A stretch of 54,391 bases of DNA. Origin: Pseudomonadota bacterium. Its GTDB lineage: Bacteria; Verrucomicrobiota; Verrucomicrobiia; Limisphaerales; SXTU01. A program made the position numbers and the translations under genes. The DNA is taken from positions 1-54,391 of the forward strand of contig RFVF01000030.1 in NCBI GenBank assembly GCA_009922615.1. The letters are read 5' to 3'. Position 1 is the stretch's first letter. Each line of letters starts with the position of its first letter. Below the pieces are notes generated by a model. It ran no database searches. It was given only the letters and a program-made list of their open reading frames with translations, and had not been told where the DNA came from. Shown here one piece after another: positions 15,843 through 24,852 of the stretch.

Positions 15843-18004
15843 CCTTCCTCAACTTCCTCCTCCTCGGCGGCACGGCGGCGGCGGCGATTCCCGTCCTGCT
15901 GCACTTCTTCAACCGCTCCCGCCCGCGCGTCGTGCCGTGGGGCGCCATGCACCTGCTGGACGCCGCGTTTCAAGCGCACACGCGGCGGCTCAAGTTTGAG
16001 CAACTCCTCCTGCTCCTCGTGCGCTGCCTCATCCCTGTGCTGCTCGCGCTCTGCATGGCGCGGCCCGTCCTCACCGGGATGCGCGCGTTGCTCGGCGGCG
16101 CGAAGACCTCGCTCGTCATCTTGCTCGATGACTCCTACTCCATGTCCGCCGGCGCCGGCGCGGCCTCGAACTTCGCGCAGGCCAAAGAAGCCGCCGCGAA
16201 GCTCATCGAGCAGGCCGGCTCCGGCTCCGATGTCGCGGTCATCCTCATGGGCGGCACGCCGCGGCAACTGCTCGAAGCCCCGACGCTCGATACCGTCCGC
16301 GTCACGAAGGCGCTCGCGCAACTCGAAGCCAACTTCGGCGCAGCCAACTTCCCCGAGTCGCTCGAACTCGCCGCCAACGTCGCCGCGCAGATGCAGCACG
16401 GGTTGAAGGAATTCGTCGTCCTCAGCGACTTTCAGAAAAACAGCTTCAGCGACGGCGAGGCGGCGGCGCGCGGGCGCGCCTTGCAGACCTTGAAGCGCCT
16501 GCCCGTCCCGCCGCGTGTCACGTTCCTCCACGTCGGCACCGAGTCGCGCGACAACGTCGCCGTCGAGTCGCTCGACCTGCCCAAGCTCGCGCTCGGCGTG
16601 AACCAGCCGCTCCAAGTCCGCGCCACGCTCCGCAACTTCGGGGAGCGCGCATGGCCCGACCTCCGCGTGTATTTCCGCGCCGATGGCCGCGAGCGCGGCG
16701 CGCAGCAGATTGCCCTCGCGCCCGGTGAGCAGCGGCAGGTGCTCTTCACGCACACCTTCGATGCCGCTGGTTTCCATACGCTCGAAGTCAACGCCGACGC
16801 CGACGCGCTCAAGGCCGACAACTCCCTCGCCGCCGTCGTCACCGTTTGGGAAAAACTCCCCGCGCTCCTCGTCAACGGCGACCCCAGCCCCGAGCCGCTC
16901 AAAGGCGAGACCGATTACCTCGACATCGCGCTCTCGCCCGCGATGAAGGCCGCCACCGGCGGCAGCGACCTCATCCTCACTCGCGTCATCGCGCCCGGCG
17001 ACCTCACGCCCGATGCGCTCTCGAAATCCCGCGTCGTCGTGATCGCGAACGTCCGCCAGCTCGCCGATTCGCAAGTCGCCGCGCTCGCCAGCTTCGTCGC
17101 CAGCGGCGGCGGCCTGCTCGTCTTCCCCGGCAACCGCATCAACACGGACTGGTATCATCGCACGCTCCGCGCCGCCGGTTTGCTCCCGCTGCCCTTCACC
17201 GCGCTCGCCGGCGGCCTCGAAGACGGCAAGCCGCGCGCGAAGATTGTCGTCCAGCCCTTCACCCATCCGGCGATGGAACTCTTCAACGACGCGCGCAACG
17301 GCAACCTCGCCGACGCCGAGATGAAGCTCTGGTTCCAGCTCGGCACGCGCCAGGAGCAGGCCGACCCCGGCCTCGCCATTCTCGCGCAACTCAGCACTGC
17401 CGACCCGTTCCTCGTGGAGAAGAAGAACGGCGAAGGCCGCGTCATCCAATGCGCCGTCCCGTGCGATGCCGACTGGGGCAACCTCCCCGTGCGCCCGGTT
17501 TTCGTGCCGCTAATGCAACGGCTCGTCATCTACCTCGCCTCGCAGGCGCAGCCGCCGCGCAACGTCGAGGTCGGCAAGCCGCTCGCCGCGTTCGTGTCGC
17601 GCGCGCACGTCGGACGTAAGGCACACGTCACTGCGCCCGACGGCGAGCGCCACGAGGTGGACATCACCGGTCGCGGCGCGCTCGGCTACGTCGAGTTCAC
17701 GAAGACCAGCCGCCCCGGCACCTACTCCCTCGCCGCGCCCGATGGCGGCCCTACGCCGTTCGTCGTCAGCACCGCTCGCGCCGAGTCCGACCTCCGCCAG
17801 CTCACCGAGCCGGAACGCAAAGCGCTGGCAGAATCGCTTCAAGCCACTCTGCTCGGCTCCGTGGCTGACTACCAGCAGATGGACAAAGATCGCCGCTTCG
17901 GCCGCGAAGTCTGGAAGCCGCTGCTCTGGGCCGTGCTGGCGCTGTGCTTCAGCGAGCTGCTGTTGGTGCAGTGGTTCACCAGCCGGAAAGGAGGGAAGCC
18001 GTGA
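15839..18004 (+). CDS. BatA-domain membrane protein with von Willebrand factor A domain (second copy)
   Basis: 721 residues, homologous in layout to the protein at 223-2214. A BatA N-terminal domain ([20 protein letters not shown], then LLHFFNRSRPRVVPW) and two N-terminal helices precede a vWA domain with MIDAS DDSYS (SLVILLDDSYSM, about residue 99). A middle CARDB-like segment follows (NQPLQVRATLRNFGERAWPD), then an amidotransferase-like fold (LASFVASGGGLLVFPGNRI) and a C-terminal helix at about 695-713. ATGA overlap at the start and GTGA overlap at the end couple it to both neighbours. Membrane location is clear; the process it serves is not. The extra CARDB-like part, absent from the first copy, explains most of the length difference. 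Confidence 0.85.
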   Translation: MTFLNFLLLGGTAAAAIPVLLHFFNRSRPRVVPWGAMHLLDAAFQAHTRRLKFEQLLLLLVRCLIPVLLALCMARPVLTGMRALLGGAKTSLVILLDDSYSMSAGAGAASNFAQAKEAAAKLIEQAGSGSDVAVILMGGTPRQLLEAPTLDTVRVTKALAQLEANFGAANFPESLELAANVAAQMQHGLKEFVVLSDFQKNSFSDGEAAARGRALQTLKRLPVPPRVTFLHVGTESRDNVAVESLDLPKLALGVNQPLQVRATLRNFGERAWPDLRVYFRADGRERGAQQIALAPGEQRQVLFTHTFDAAGFHTLEVNADADALKADNSLAAVVTVWEKLPALLVNGDPSPEPLKGETDYLDIALSPAMKAATGGSDLILTRVIAPGDLTPDALSKSRVVVIANVRQLADSQVAALASFVASGGGLLVFPGNRINTDWYHRTLRAAGLLPLPFTALAGGLEDGKPRAKIVVQPFTHPAMELFNDARNGNLADAEMKLWFQLGTRQEQADPGLAILAQLSTADPFLVEKKNGEGRVIQCAVPCDADWGNLPVRPVFVPLMQRLVIYLASQAQPPRNVEVGKPLAAFVSRAHVGRKAHVTAPDGERHEVDITGRGALGYVEFTKTSRPGTYSLAAPDGGPTPFVVSTARAESDLRQLTEPERKALAESLQATLLGSVADYQQMDKDRRFGREVWKPLLWAVLALCFSELLLVQWFTSRKGGKP

Positions 18005-20760
18005 CTGACCTGCGCTTCATCGGGGACTGGCGGTTGTGGGGCGGCCTGGTGGTCGGCCTCGCGCTGGCGGTCGCGGCGTGGCTGCTTTACTGGCGCGAGA
18101 CGCGGACGCGCGCGGGTGCGGTGCGGTGGGTGTTGCCGACGTTGCGGGCGCTGGCCGTGCTGCTTCTCGTGCTGATGCTCACGGGGCCAGTGCTGCACCA
18201 TCGCAACATCATCGGCGAGGTCGCTCGCATCCTGCTCTTCGTGGATGCCTCGGCGAGCATGGGCATCACGGACCAAGAGATGGAGCTGCCGCGCAAGCTC
18301 TTCATCGCCCAGCAACTCGGCTGGCTGGGGACGAACAAGTTCGACCCCGACCTCCGCGCCGCCGCTGCCGCACTGGCCAACGCGCAGGAGACCGCCGCCC
18401 GTGCGAAGCCGAATCTTCCCGCGCCGCAGTTCCACGGGTTCGTGCGCGGCTTCGCGACGAACACAGCGAGCGCCACGGAATCGCTCGGCAAGGTCGGCAC
18501 CGCGACGTGGCCGCAAATCACCGGACAGGTCGGCAAGCTGAACACGGAACTCGCCGTGCCGGCGCGCAAGCTCGCGGACACCGCCGTGGGCCGCGATCCG
18601 AACGTCACCGAACGCGAGCTGGCGAAGCTCGCTGCCGTGGCCGCGCGCTTCGAGGCGGAGTTGCGAACGGCGTTCACCAACCACGTCCTCGCTGTCGCGG
18701 AGAAGCGCGACGCGGACATTCTCGCGGCCATCCAGAAGTTCGACGCGCAGACGCGTTGGCAGCGGTTGGAGGCGGCCTTGCTCGGCAGCTCAGAGGGCGT
18801 CGCGAAGCGGCTGGCGGCGCAGCACAACTTGGAAGTGATTGCACTCACGGGCAAGAAAGCCGAGGCGGTCTGGTTGCCCGGCGAGCGCAAACGTGGCGAC
18901 GCGCCGAAACCACCGGCGGCCTTCACGCTCGCGGCGACGAACTTGAACACGGATTTGTCCGAGCCAGTGAAGACGCGCGCGTTGGCGCTGCGCGAGGGCG
19001 AGCGCACGGCGGTGATTCTCCTGAGCGACGGCCAGCACAACGCCGGCGAGCCGCCCGCCGAGCTGGCGCGGTTGCTCGGCGCACGCGGCGTGCCGGTGTT
19101 CCCGGTCGGCATCGGGATGCAACAGCGTCCGCCGGACCTCGCAGTGCTCGCGGTCAAAGGTCCCGACACCGTCGCAGCGGACGGGCGCGTGTGCGGCACG
19201 GTGGAGCTGAAGGACGACATGCCGGCAGGCAAGCCGTTCACGCTACGCGTCGCGCACGGCGAGCGGGTCATGTGGGAGAAAGAGCTGACCACCGAGGCGA
19301 AACACCTGCGCACGGTCGAGTTTGATTTTCCGGTGAAGGAGTTGGTCGCTGACGAGCTGAAGCGGCAGGACAAGGATTTGCGATTTGCCAACCTGCCGCT
19401 GCATTTCACCGCAAGTGCGACGGTGCTCGACGGCGAGAAGGACAAGTCGAACAACGAGGGCGCGCTCTGGGTGAACGCGACGACGCAGCGGCCCAAGGTG
19501 CTCGTGCTCGACGGACGGCCGCGCTGGGAGTTCCGCTACCTACGGAACCTGCTGGAGCGCGACGACCGCTGGGAGGTCAACGCGTTACTCGCGGGCGCGG
19601 GCGGCGAGCAGAAAAATTGGGCGCGCGGCAAGCAGATCGGGCAGTTCCCCGGCGACCTCGAGACGTTGTTCACCTACCAACTCGTGATCTTCGGCGATTT
19701 GCCGGCGAACCAGTTGCGGCCGCAGGAATTGGAGTGGCTGCGTGATTTCGTGGGGCAACGCGGCGGGGGCGTCATCTTCGTGGACGGGCGGCAGGAGCGG
19801 CTGGCGTCGCTCGCGCAGTCCGCGCTCGCGCCGTTGTTTCCGGTGAGCTTCGAGGGCCGGCCGCTCGATGGTGTGACGATGATTTTCCGGCTTGCCGCCA
19901 CGGGCAGTTCGCTCACGCCGCTCACGCTCGTGGCGGACCCGCTGGAGAACGAGCGCGTGTGGTCGTTCATGCCAGCCCCGCACTGGCTTGCGCCCGCGCG
20001 TGCGCTGCCGGGCGCGGAGACTTGGCTGGAGGCCATCGCGGGCGAAACACGCAACGCGGCGGCGGTCTTCCGCCGCTACGGCGCGGGCAAGACGCTCTAC
20101 CTCGCGTTCGACGAGTCGTGGCGCTGGCGGCTCAAGGTCGGCGACCTTTACCACCAGAAGTTCTGGAACCAGACGGCGAAGTTCGTGATGGAGTCGCCAT
20201 TCGCTGTGCAGGACAAATTCGTCTCGCTCGACAGCGGCGCGCTGAACTACGAGCCGGGCGCAACCGCCGAAATCCGCACGCGCATTCTCGACGCACAAGG
20301 CCGCGCCTTGTCGCGTGCCCGGGCCGAGGCGTGGCTGATGCGCGAAGGCCGCAAGGTCGCGACTATCGCGCTCACGGCCGACGAGAACGAGACGGGCATC
20401 TACCGTGGCCGCACCGCGCCGCTGACGGACGGCGACTACGAAGTGCGTGTGCGCGTGGACGGCTTGCCGGAGATGGAGATGAAAGCCCGCACGGGTTTCG
20501 CCGTCCGCCGAAGCGCGACGGGCGAAATGGTGGAACTGAACTGCAACGAACCGTTGCTCCGCGAACTCGCGGCGAATTCCGGCGGGCGCTACTTCCGCGA
20601 GGAGGAACTCGGCGCGCTCATCGAGCGGCTCAGACCCTTGAGCCAAGGCCGCGTCGTCGAGACCGAGACGGTGCTGTGGCAGAGCTGGTGGTGGTTCGGC
20701 ACGGTCATTCTCCTGCTGGCGCTGGAGTGGAGTTTGCGCAAGCGGGCAGGGATGCTGTGA
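18001..20760 (+). CDS. Large membrane vWA protein of the BatA cluster
   Basis: 919 residues from GTG 18001, which overlaps the BatA stop (GTGA). An N-terminal membrane hairpin (about residues 12-30 and 42-60) is followed by a vWA core with MIDAS DASAS (ILLFVDASASMGI) into which about 180 helical residues are inserted (about 95-280). The vWA fold resumes at TAVILLSDGQHNAGEPPAEL and PVFPVGIGM. A class I amidotransferase-like domain follows (RPKVLVLDGRPRWEFRYLRN, then FVGQRGGGVIFVDGRQERL), and a C-terminal helix (about 895-915) precedes RKRAGML. The catalytic Cys triad of true amidotransferases is not evident. This is a standard companion of DUF58/BatA in PVC genomes. An in-frame ATG at 17944 is rejected because it lies deep inside batA. 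Confidence 0.85.
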   Translation: MTDLRFIGDWRLWGGLVVGLALAVAAWLLYWRETRTRAGAVRWVLPTLRALAVLLLVLMLTGPVLHHRNIIGEVARILLFVDASASMGITDQEMELPRKLFIAQQLGWLGTNKFDPDLRAAAAALANAQETAARAKPNLPAPQFHGFVRGFATNTASATESLGKVGTATWPQITGQVGKLNTELAVPARKLADTAVGRDPNVTERELAKLAAVAARFEAELRTAFTNHVLAVAEKRDADILAAIQKFDAQTRWQRLEAALLGSSEGVAKRLAAQHNLEVIALTGKKAEAVWLPGERKRGDAPKPPAAFTLAATNLNTDLSEPVKTRALALREGERTAVILLSDGQHNAGEPPAELARLLGARGVPVFPVGIGMQQRPPDLAVLAVKGPDTVAADGRVCGTVELKDDMPAGKPFTLRVAHGERVMWEKELTTEAKHLRTVEFDFPVKELVADELKRQDKDLRFANLPLHFTASATVLDGEKDKSNNEGALWVNATTQRPKVLVLDGRPRWEFRYLRNLLERDDRWEVNALLAGAGGEQKNWARGKQIGQFPGDLETLFTYQLVIFGDLPANQLRPQELEWLRDFVGQRGGGVIFVDGRQERLASLAQSALAPLFPVSFEGRPLDGVTMIFRLAATGSSLTPLTLVADPLENERVWSFMPAPHWLAPARALPGAETWLEAIAGETRNAAAVFRRYGAGKTLYLAFDESWRWRLKVGDLYHQKFWNQTAKFVMESPFAVQDKFVSLDSGALNYEPGATAEIRTRILDAQGRALSRARAEAWLMREGRKVATIALTADENETGIYRGRTAPLTDGDYEVRVRVDGLPEMEMKARTGFAVRRSATGEMVELNCNEPLLRELAANSGGRYFREEELGALIERLRPLSQGRVVETETVLWQSWWWFGTVILLLALEWSLRKRAGML

Positions 20761-20767
20761 CGCTTGC

Positions 20768-21886
20768 TCACTGTTTCATCTTCCCCGCCTCGCGCTGAAA
20801 GAACTCCAGCCAGCCGAGCATGATGGCGTCGCCGATGGTGTTCGCCTTGCGCAGCTCGGCGGGCGTCTTGCCCCAGTAGAAACCAACCCAACCTGAGGCA
20901 ACGGTGCGCGACTCGGTGATGAACTGTCCGAACTCGGGCAACCCGGCTTGCAGCGGGAAAGTTTCCTCGATGACCACGGGCTTTCCGACGGCGAATCCGC
21001 GCAGCGTCTCAATGGCTTTTGGCACTTCACCCTTCTTCGGGTAGAGGTGGACGCAAATGAAGTCGAGGTCGGCGGCGATCTTGTCCGGCACAAAGCCGCT
21101 GCGCAGGCCGGGCCGGTCGAGGCTCCAGTCCACGAGGCCGACGGTGACGAGGTGCCGCGCGTCGTGCTGGCGGATGGCCTTGGTGAGCGTGCGAATCCAT
21201 TCGCTCGCGACGGTGTGCGGGACGCGACCGGCGGCATCAAGCGTGATGAACTGGACGAAGTGTTTCCCGGCGAACGCGCCGCCGAGCCACTCGCCGGGCT
21301 TCCGCTTTCCGCTCGCGACGACCGGCTCGTTCATCAAGTCGTAGCAGAAAACGGCGGAGCTGTCCTTGCACTGCTTCGCGATGGCGGCCCAAAAGTTCGC
21401 CTGCGCGGCCCAACGCGACGGCTCGTCGAGCGCGTCATACCACGCCGGCACGTCGGCCTTGTGGTAGCAGCCGAGGCCGGTGAGATCCAAGTAGAGACCA
21501 GTGCGTTCGGCAAGGGTGAGGAGCTTGGTGAGTTGCTTTAGCGAGATTTCGTTTGGCTTGTCCGCCGTCTCCATGAACTTGCCGAACTGGAGGTGAATGC
21601 GCACGACGTTCGCGCCCAGCTCCTTCATCTCGCGGAAATCCTCCTCCACCTTCGGCCACTCGGTGAGCCAGTAGTCTTCGAGCAGGCGGCCCGGCTCGTC
21701 ATGGTCGTAGTTGAAGCCCCACGGGACGAAGGGCCTGCCCGATGCAGCGAGCGCAAAGCCTTTGCTATCTGGGCCGACCTTGACCGTCTCCATGCGCGGG
21801 GCCGCGGCGAGGAGGACGTGTGCCAGCAGACAAAGCGCGGTGGTCAAACGCGCCATGGGGAACTGCCGCTGCCGATTGGAGATCAT
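20768..21886 (-). CDS. Secreted GH5-like glycoside hydrolase (cellulase/mannanase clan)
   Basis: 372 residues from ATG 21886. A signal peptide ends around LLAAAP. The catalytic domain is a TIM barrel of the GH5 type: PFVPWGFNYDHDE, WPKVEEDFREMKELGANVVR, YDLMNEPVV with the acid/base Glu in NEP, and KPVVIEETFPLQ with the likely nucleophile. Such enzymes cut beta-mannans, glucans or related glycans outside the cell; the substrate is not predictable here. The start rests on a promoter (TTGACT, 18 nt, GATTCT) ending 6 nt before ATG 21886. ATG 21856 would also give a good signal peptide (MARLTTALCLLAHVLLAAA). The gene is divergent from the sulfatase at 21981, suggesting both serve polysaccharide use. 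Confidence 0.8.
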   Translation of the reverse strand: MISNRQRQFPMARLTTALCLLAHVLLAAAPRMETVKVGPDSKGFALAASGRPFVPWGFNYDHDEPGRLLEDYWLTEWPKVEEDFREMKELGANVVRIHLQFGKFMETADKPNEISLKQLTKLLTLAERTGLYLDLTGLGCYHKADVPAWYDALDEPSRWAAQANFWAAIAKQCKDSSAVFCYDLMNEPVVASGKRKPGEWLGGAFAGKHFVQFITLDAAGRVPHTVASEWIRTLTKAIRQHDARHLVTVGLVDWSLDRPGLRSGFVPDKIAADLDFICVHLYPKKGEVPKAIETLRGFAVGKPVVIEETFPLQAGLPEFGQFITESRTVASGWVGFYWGKTPAELRKANTIGDAIMLGWLEFFQREAGKMKQ

Positions 21887-21892
21887 GCCGGA

Positions 21893-21922
21893 AGAATCGC
21901 GGGCGCGGGCAAGCGGAGTCAA
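21893..21922 (-). promoter_or_regulatory. Predicted promoter of the GH5-like gene, leaderless layout
   Basis: Minus strand TTGACT (21922-21917), 18-nt spacer, GATTCT (21898-21893), 6 nt, ATG 21886. The -35 box is strong. It lies in the 94-nt gap between the divergent GH5 and sulfatase genes. Confidence 0.45.
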
Positions 21923-21980
21923 GGCAGCGGCTCGTTGCGCTGGCTTGTGCGGCGCGCGGGATTGTGGCGAACTCGCACGC

Positions 21981-23573
21981 ATGGTTCCGTTGCGCCAGCT
22001 CGCCCTCTTCACACTGCTCGGTTTGGTTTGCGGCTCAGCCAGCGCCGCCCCGCGCAACATCCTCTTCATTCTCGCGGACGACCATCGCTTCGACACGTTT
22101 TCGTTCATGGGGCATCCCTACGTCGAGACGCCGCATCTGGACCGGCTCGCGCGCGGCGGAGCGCATTGCCGGAACGCATTCGTCACCACGTCGCTGTGTT
22201 CGCCGAGCCGCGCGAGCATCCTCACCGGGCTTTACGCGCACGCGCATGGCGTGGTGGACAACTACAATCCCGTCCGAGCCGATCTCGTGTTCTTCCCGCA
22301 GCTTCTCCAACGCGCGGGCTACGAGACGGCGTTCTTCGGCAAGTGGCACATGGGCGAGACGGACGCGCCGCAACGCGGGTTCGACCACTGGGTCGCGTTC
22401 AAAGGCCAGGGCAACTACTGGGCCGACGGACACGGCACGACGCGCGTGGTGCCGCAGTCCAGCAGCGAGGGCTACAACGTCAATGGCCAGCGATTTCCGC
22501 AGCGTGGCTACATCACGGACGAGCTGACAGACTTCACACTCGACTGGCTGAAGGCGCGCAAGTCGGAAAAGCCCTTCTTCGCCTACCTGTCGCACAAGGC
22601 CGTCCACTCGGACTTCGTCGCGGCAGATCGGCATCAACACCGTTACGCGGGGAAAACTTTCTCGCCGCCGAAGACCTTTGCCGACACGCCGGAGAATTAC
22701 CTCAACAAGCCGATGTGGGTGCGCAACCAGCGCAATAGCCGGCACGGCGTGGACTTCGGCTACAACCTGCCGGACTTCGACCTCCAAACGCACCACCGCC
22801 GCTACTGCGAGACGTTGCTGGCCGTGGACGATAGCGTGGGCCGACTCACGCAATGGCTCGCCGAGCGCAAGTTGCTCGACTCGACGCTGGTGGTTTACAT
22901 GGGCGACAACGGCTTCCACTTCGGCGAGCACGGGCTGATAGACAAACGCACGGCCTACGAGGCGTCCATGCGCGTGCCGCTGCTGTTGCACTGTCCAGAG
23001 ATGTTCAAGGCGGGCACGGTCGTGACGCAGATGGTGGCGAACATCGACATTGCGCCAACGCTGCTCGACGCGGCAGGCGCATCGGTGCCGACGAACATGC
23101 ACGGACGGAGCTTCCTCAAAGCAGGACAGGCTTCCCGCCTGTCATCCATTGTCCCAGTTCCCACGTCAGCGGCGAAAGCAGCGCAACAGAAGAGTCAGAA
23201 GTCAGGCAAGATGCCTGACCTGCTTTGGCGTGACGCACTGCTCTACGAATATTACTGGGAGCGCAATTACCCCTACACGCCCACCATGCACGCCGTCCGC
23301 ACGGACCGCTGGAAATACATCCGCTACCACGGCGTCTGGGATGTGGACGAACTCTACGACCTCGCCGCCGACCCCGACGAATCGCGCAACCTCATCCACG
23401 AACCTGCGCACGCCGCGACGGTGAAGCAGCTCAACGCGCGGCTCTTCGAACTGCTCACCGAGACGCAAGGCCAAGCCATGCCGCTCCTGCGCGACCTCGG
23501 TGAGGCTTACCCTACGCGCAAGCAAGGCAAGGCCAAGCCGGCGGAGTTTCCTGCGCCGTTCATGAGGCCGTGA
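21981..23573 (+). CDS. Secreted sulfatase with in-frame palindromic repeat insertion
   Basis: 530 residues from ATG 21981. A signal peptide ends near GSASAAP. The alkaline-phosphatase-fold sulfatase follows: calcium ligands D33/D34 in FILADDHRFD, and active site CSPSR with C73 as the formylglycine precursor, so an FGE or anSME maturase is needed elsewhere. Further motifs are FFGKWHMGE, YLSHKAVHSD, VVYMGDNGFHFGEHG and TDRWKYIRYHG. Between residue 379 and about 416 the family text (HGRSFL, then LLWRDALLYEYYWER) is split by a repeat-derived segment (KAGQASRLSS to KSGKMPD), described separately. The frame stays open across it. Likely acts in the periplasm on sulfated glycans, alongside the divergent GH5 gene and the downstream sugar kinase. 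Confidence 0.9.
   Translation: MVPLRQLALFTLLGLVCGSASAAPRNILFILADDHRFDTFSFMGHPYVETPHLDRLARGGAHCRNAFVTTSLCSPSRASILTGLYAHAHGVVDNYNPVRADLVFFPQLLQRAGYETAFFGKWHMGETDAPQRGFDHWVAFKGQGNYWADGHGTTRVVPQSSSEGYNVNGQRFPQRGYITDELTDFTLDWLKARKSEKPFFAYLSHKAVHSDFVAADRHQHRYAGKTFSPPKTFADTPENYLNKPMWVRNQRNSRHGVDFGYNLPDFDLQTHHRRYCETLLAVDDSVGRLTQWLAERKLLDSTLVVYMGDNGFHFGEHGLIDKRTAYEASMRVPLLLHCPEMFKAGTVVTQMVANIDIAPTLLDAAGASVPTNMHGRSFLKAGQASRLSSIVPVPTSAAKAAQQKSQKSGKMPDLLWRDALLYEYYWERNYPYTPTMHAVRTDRWKYIRYHGVWDVDELYDLAADPDESRNLIHEPAHAATVKQLNARLFELLTETQGQAMPLLRDLGEAYPTRKQGKAKPAEFPAPFMRP
23118..23226 (+). repeat. Palindrome-pair (BIME-like) element inside the sulfatase gene
   Basis: 109 nt bounded by perfect 8-bp inverted ends AAAGCAGG (23118-23125) and CCTGCTTT (23219-23226). 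Inside are two perfect palindromes: GACAGGC-TTCCC-GCCTGTC (23125-23143) and GTCAGGCA-AGA-TGCCTGAC (23201-23219). The DNA between them is unstructured. The layout matches bacterial REP/BIME pairs, which in other bacteria are moved by RAYT (Y1) transposases. It keeps the sulfatase frame open and adds about 36 residues in a region where related enzymes are shorter. Confidence 0.75.
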
Positions 23574-23617
23574 TTTCGTGTCGGCCGTTTCCAACCGCCG
23601 GCACGGGGAAAGCAAAG

Positions 23618-23637
23618 GCCCGGCACTGCTGCCGGGC
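23618..23637 (-). terminator. Hairpin between the sulfatase and sugar kinase genes
   Basis: A perfect 8-bp stem with a 4-nt loop, GCCCGGCA-CTGC-TGCCGGGC. It lies 27 nt beyond the stop of the minus-strand sugar kinase and 44 nt beyond the plus-strand sulfatase. On the minus strand it is followed by CTTTGCTTTCC, a modest T-rich tail, so it suits the kinase better; it may serve both convergent genes. A degenerate REP-type palindrome (23582-23600) lies just beside it. Confidence 0.5.
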
Positions 23638-23664
23638 ATTGCGTGATTAAGTTGAGCAAACGCT

Positions 23665-24747
23665 TCAGCGCTGGATGCGTGCGGAACCGCCCTTGGCAAA
23701 CGCCTTCACCTGCTCGACCGTCGCCATCGTGGTGTCACCGGGGAACGTGGTAAGCAGCGCGCCATGCGACCAGCCGAGGTTGACGGCCTCCTGTTCGGAC
23801 GCGCCAGAGAGCAAGCCGTAGAAGAAGCCCGCCGCGTAGCCGTCGCCGCCGCCCACGCGATCCACGACGTCGAGTTCGCACATCGGGGACTGGTAGGTCT
23901 TGCCGTTGACCCACGCGACTGCGCCCCAAGTGTGGCGGTTGGTGGAGTGAACTTCCCGCAGCGTGGTGGCGACAGCCTTCACGTTCGGGAACTTTTTCGT
24001 CGCCTTCTCGATGACGGCGTAGAAGGCGGAGGGGTCGAGCTTCGAGGAGCTTTCCACGTCCTGACCTTCGATGCCGAGGCCCTTCTGGAGGTCCTCTTCG
24101 TTGCCGACGAGCACGTCCACGTGCTTAACGATACGCCCGAGCACATCGACCGCTTTGTCCTGGCCACCCCAGATGTCCCAGAGCTTCTGGCGGTAGTTCA
24201 GGTCGAAGGAGGTGATCGCGCCGTTCTTCTTCGCGGTCTTCATCGCCTCAATGATGAGTTCGCCGGTCGTCTCGGAAAGCGCCGCGAAGATGCCGCCGCT
24301 ATGAAACCAACGCACGCCGTTGCCGAAAATTTCCTTCCAGTTGAAGTCTCCGGGCTTGAGCTGGCCGGCGGCTTCGTTGCAGCGGTTGTAGAAGACGACC
24401 GGCGCGCGCACGCCCTGGCCGCGGTCGCTGTAAACGGTCGCCATGTTCGGGCCGCGCACGCCGTCGTGCTTGAAGCGCTTGTAGAACGGCTTCACGCCCA
24501 TCGCGCGAACGCGCTCGGCGATGAGGTCACCGATGGGATAGTCCACCATCGCGCTGGCGACGCCGGTGTTCAGGCGGAAGCAGTCGGAGAGATTCGCCGA
24601 GACGTTGAACTCGCCGCCGCTGACGTGGATGTCGCAGTGCGACGCCTTACGGAACGGGATGATGCCGGGGTCGAGGCGATGGACCAGGGCGCCGAGGGAA
24701 AGGAAATCCAACGCGCCGTCTTTCTTGATGTTCAAACCAGTGCTCAT
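23665..24747 (-). CDS. PfkB-family sugar kinase (2-keto-3-deoxygluconate kinase-like)
   Basis: 360 residues. PfkB (ribokinase) fold: an N-terminal substrate part (CDIHVSGGEFNVSANLSDCF), then ITSFDLNYRQKLWD, VDVLVGNEEDLQKGLG and the catalytic anion-hole/base motif near the end (VVDRVGGGDGYAAGFFYGL, with the Asp base in GGGD). The FDLNYR and GNEED text is typical of KDG and fructose-type kinases. It would phosphorylate a sugar acid or ketose in the cytoplasm with ATP, consistent with the neighbouring sulfatase and GH5 genes. ATG 24747 is chosen over an upstream ATG (24801) because the protein then begins with the short polar start common to the family. No Shine-Dalgarno sequence; a hairpin terminator follows the gene. 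Confidence 0.85.
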   Translation of the reverse strand: MSTGLNIKKDGALDFLSLGALVHRLDPGIIPFRKASHCDIHVSGGEFNVSANLSDCFRLNTGVASAMVDYPIGDLIAERVRAMGVKPFYKRFKHDGVRGPNMATVYSDRGQGVRAPVVFYNRCNEAAGQLKPGDFNWKEIFGNGVRWFHSGGIFAALSETTGELIIEAMKTAKKNGAITSFDLNYRQKLWDIWGGQDKAVDVLGRIVKHVDVLVGNEEDLQKGLGIEGQDVESSSKLDPSAFYAVIEKATKKFPNVKAVATTLREVHSTNRHTWGAVAWVNGKTYQSPMCELDVVDRVGGGDGYAAGFFYGLLSGASEQEAVNLGWSHGALLTTFPGDTTMATVEQVKAFAKGGSARIQR

Positions 24748-24852
24748 GTTGTTTGGGAGAAGGCCGCCGCGAAGCAACACGCCTGCGGAGCGGTCATTCA
24801 AAGCCGGGAGTGTGGGCGAATTACCGCGCGCTTGGCAACTGGCTTTGCAGGG

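Noticed and set aside
15629..17449. 606-codon minus-strand open frame opposite the BatA gene
   Set aside because: Shadow of the BatA gene; composition and lack of any motif.
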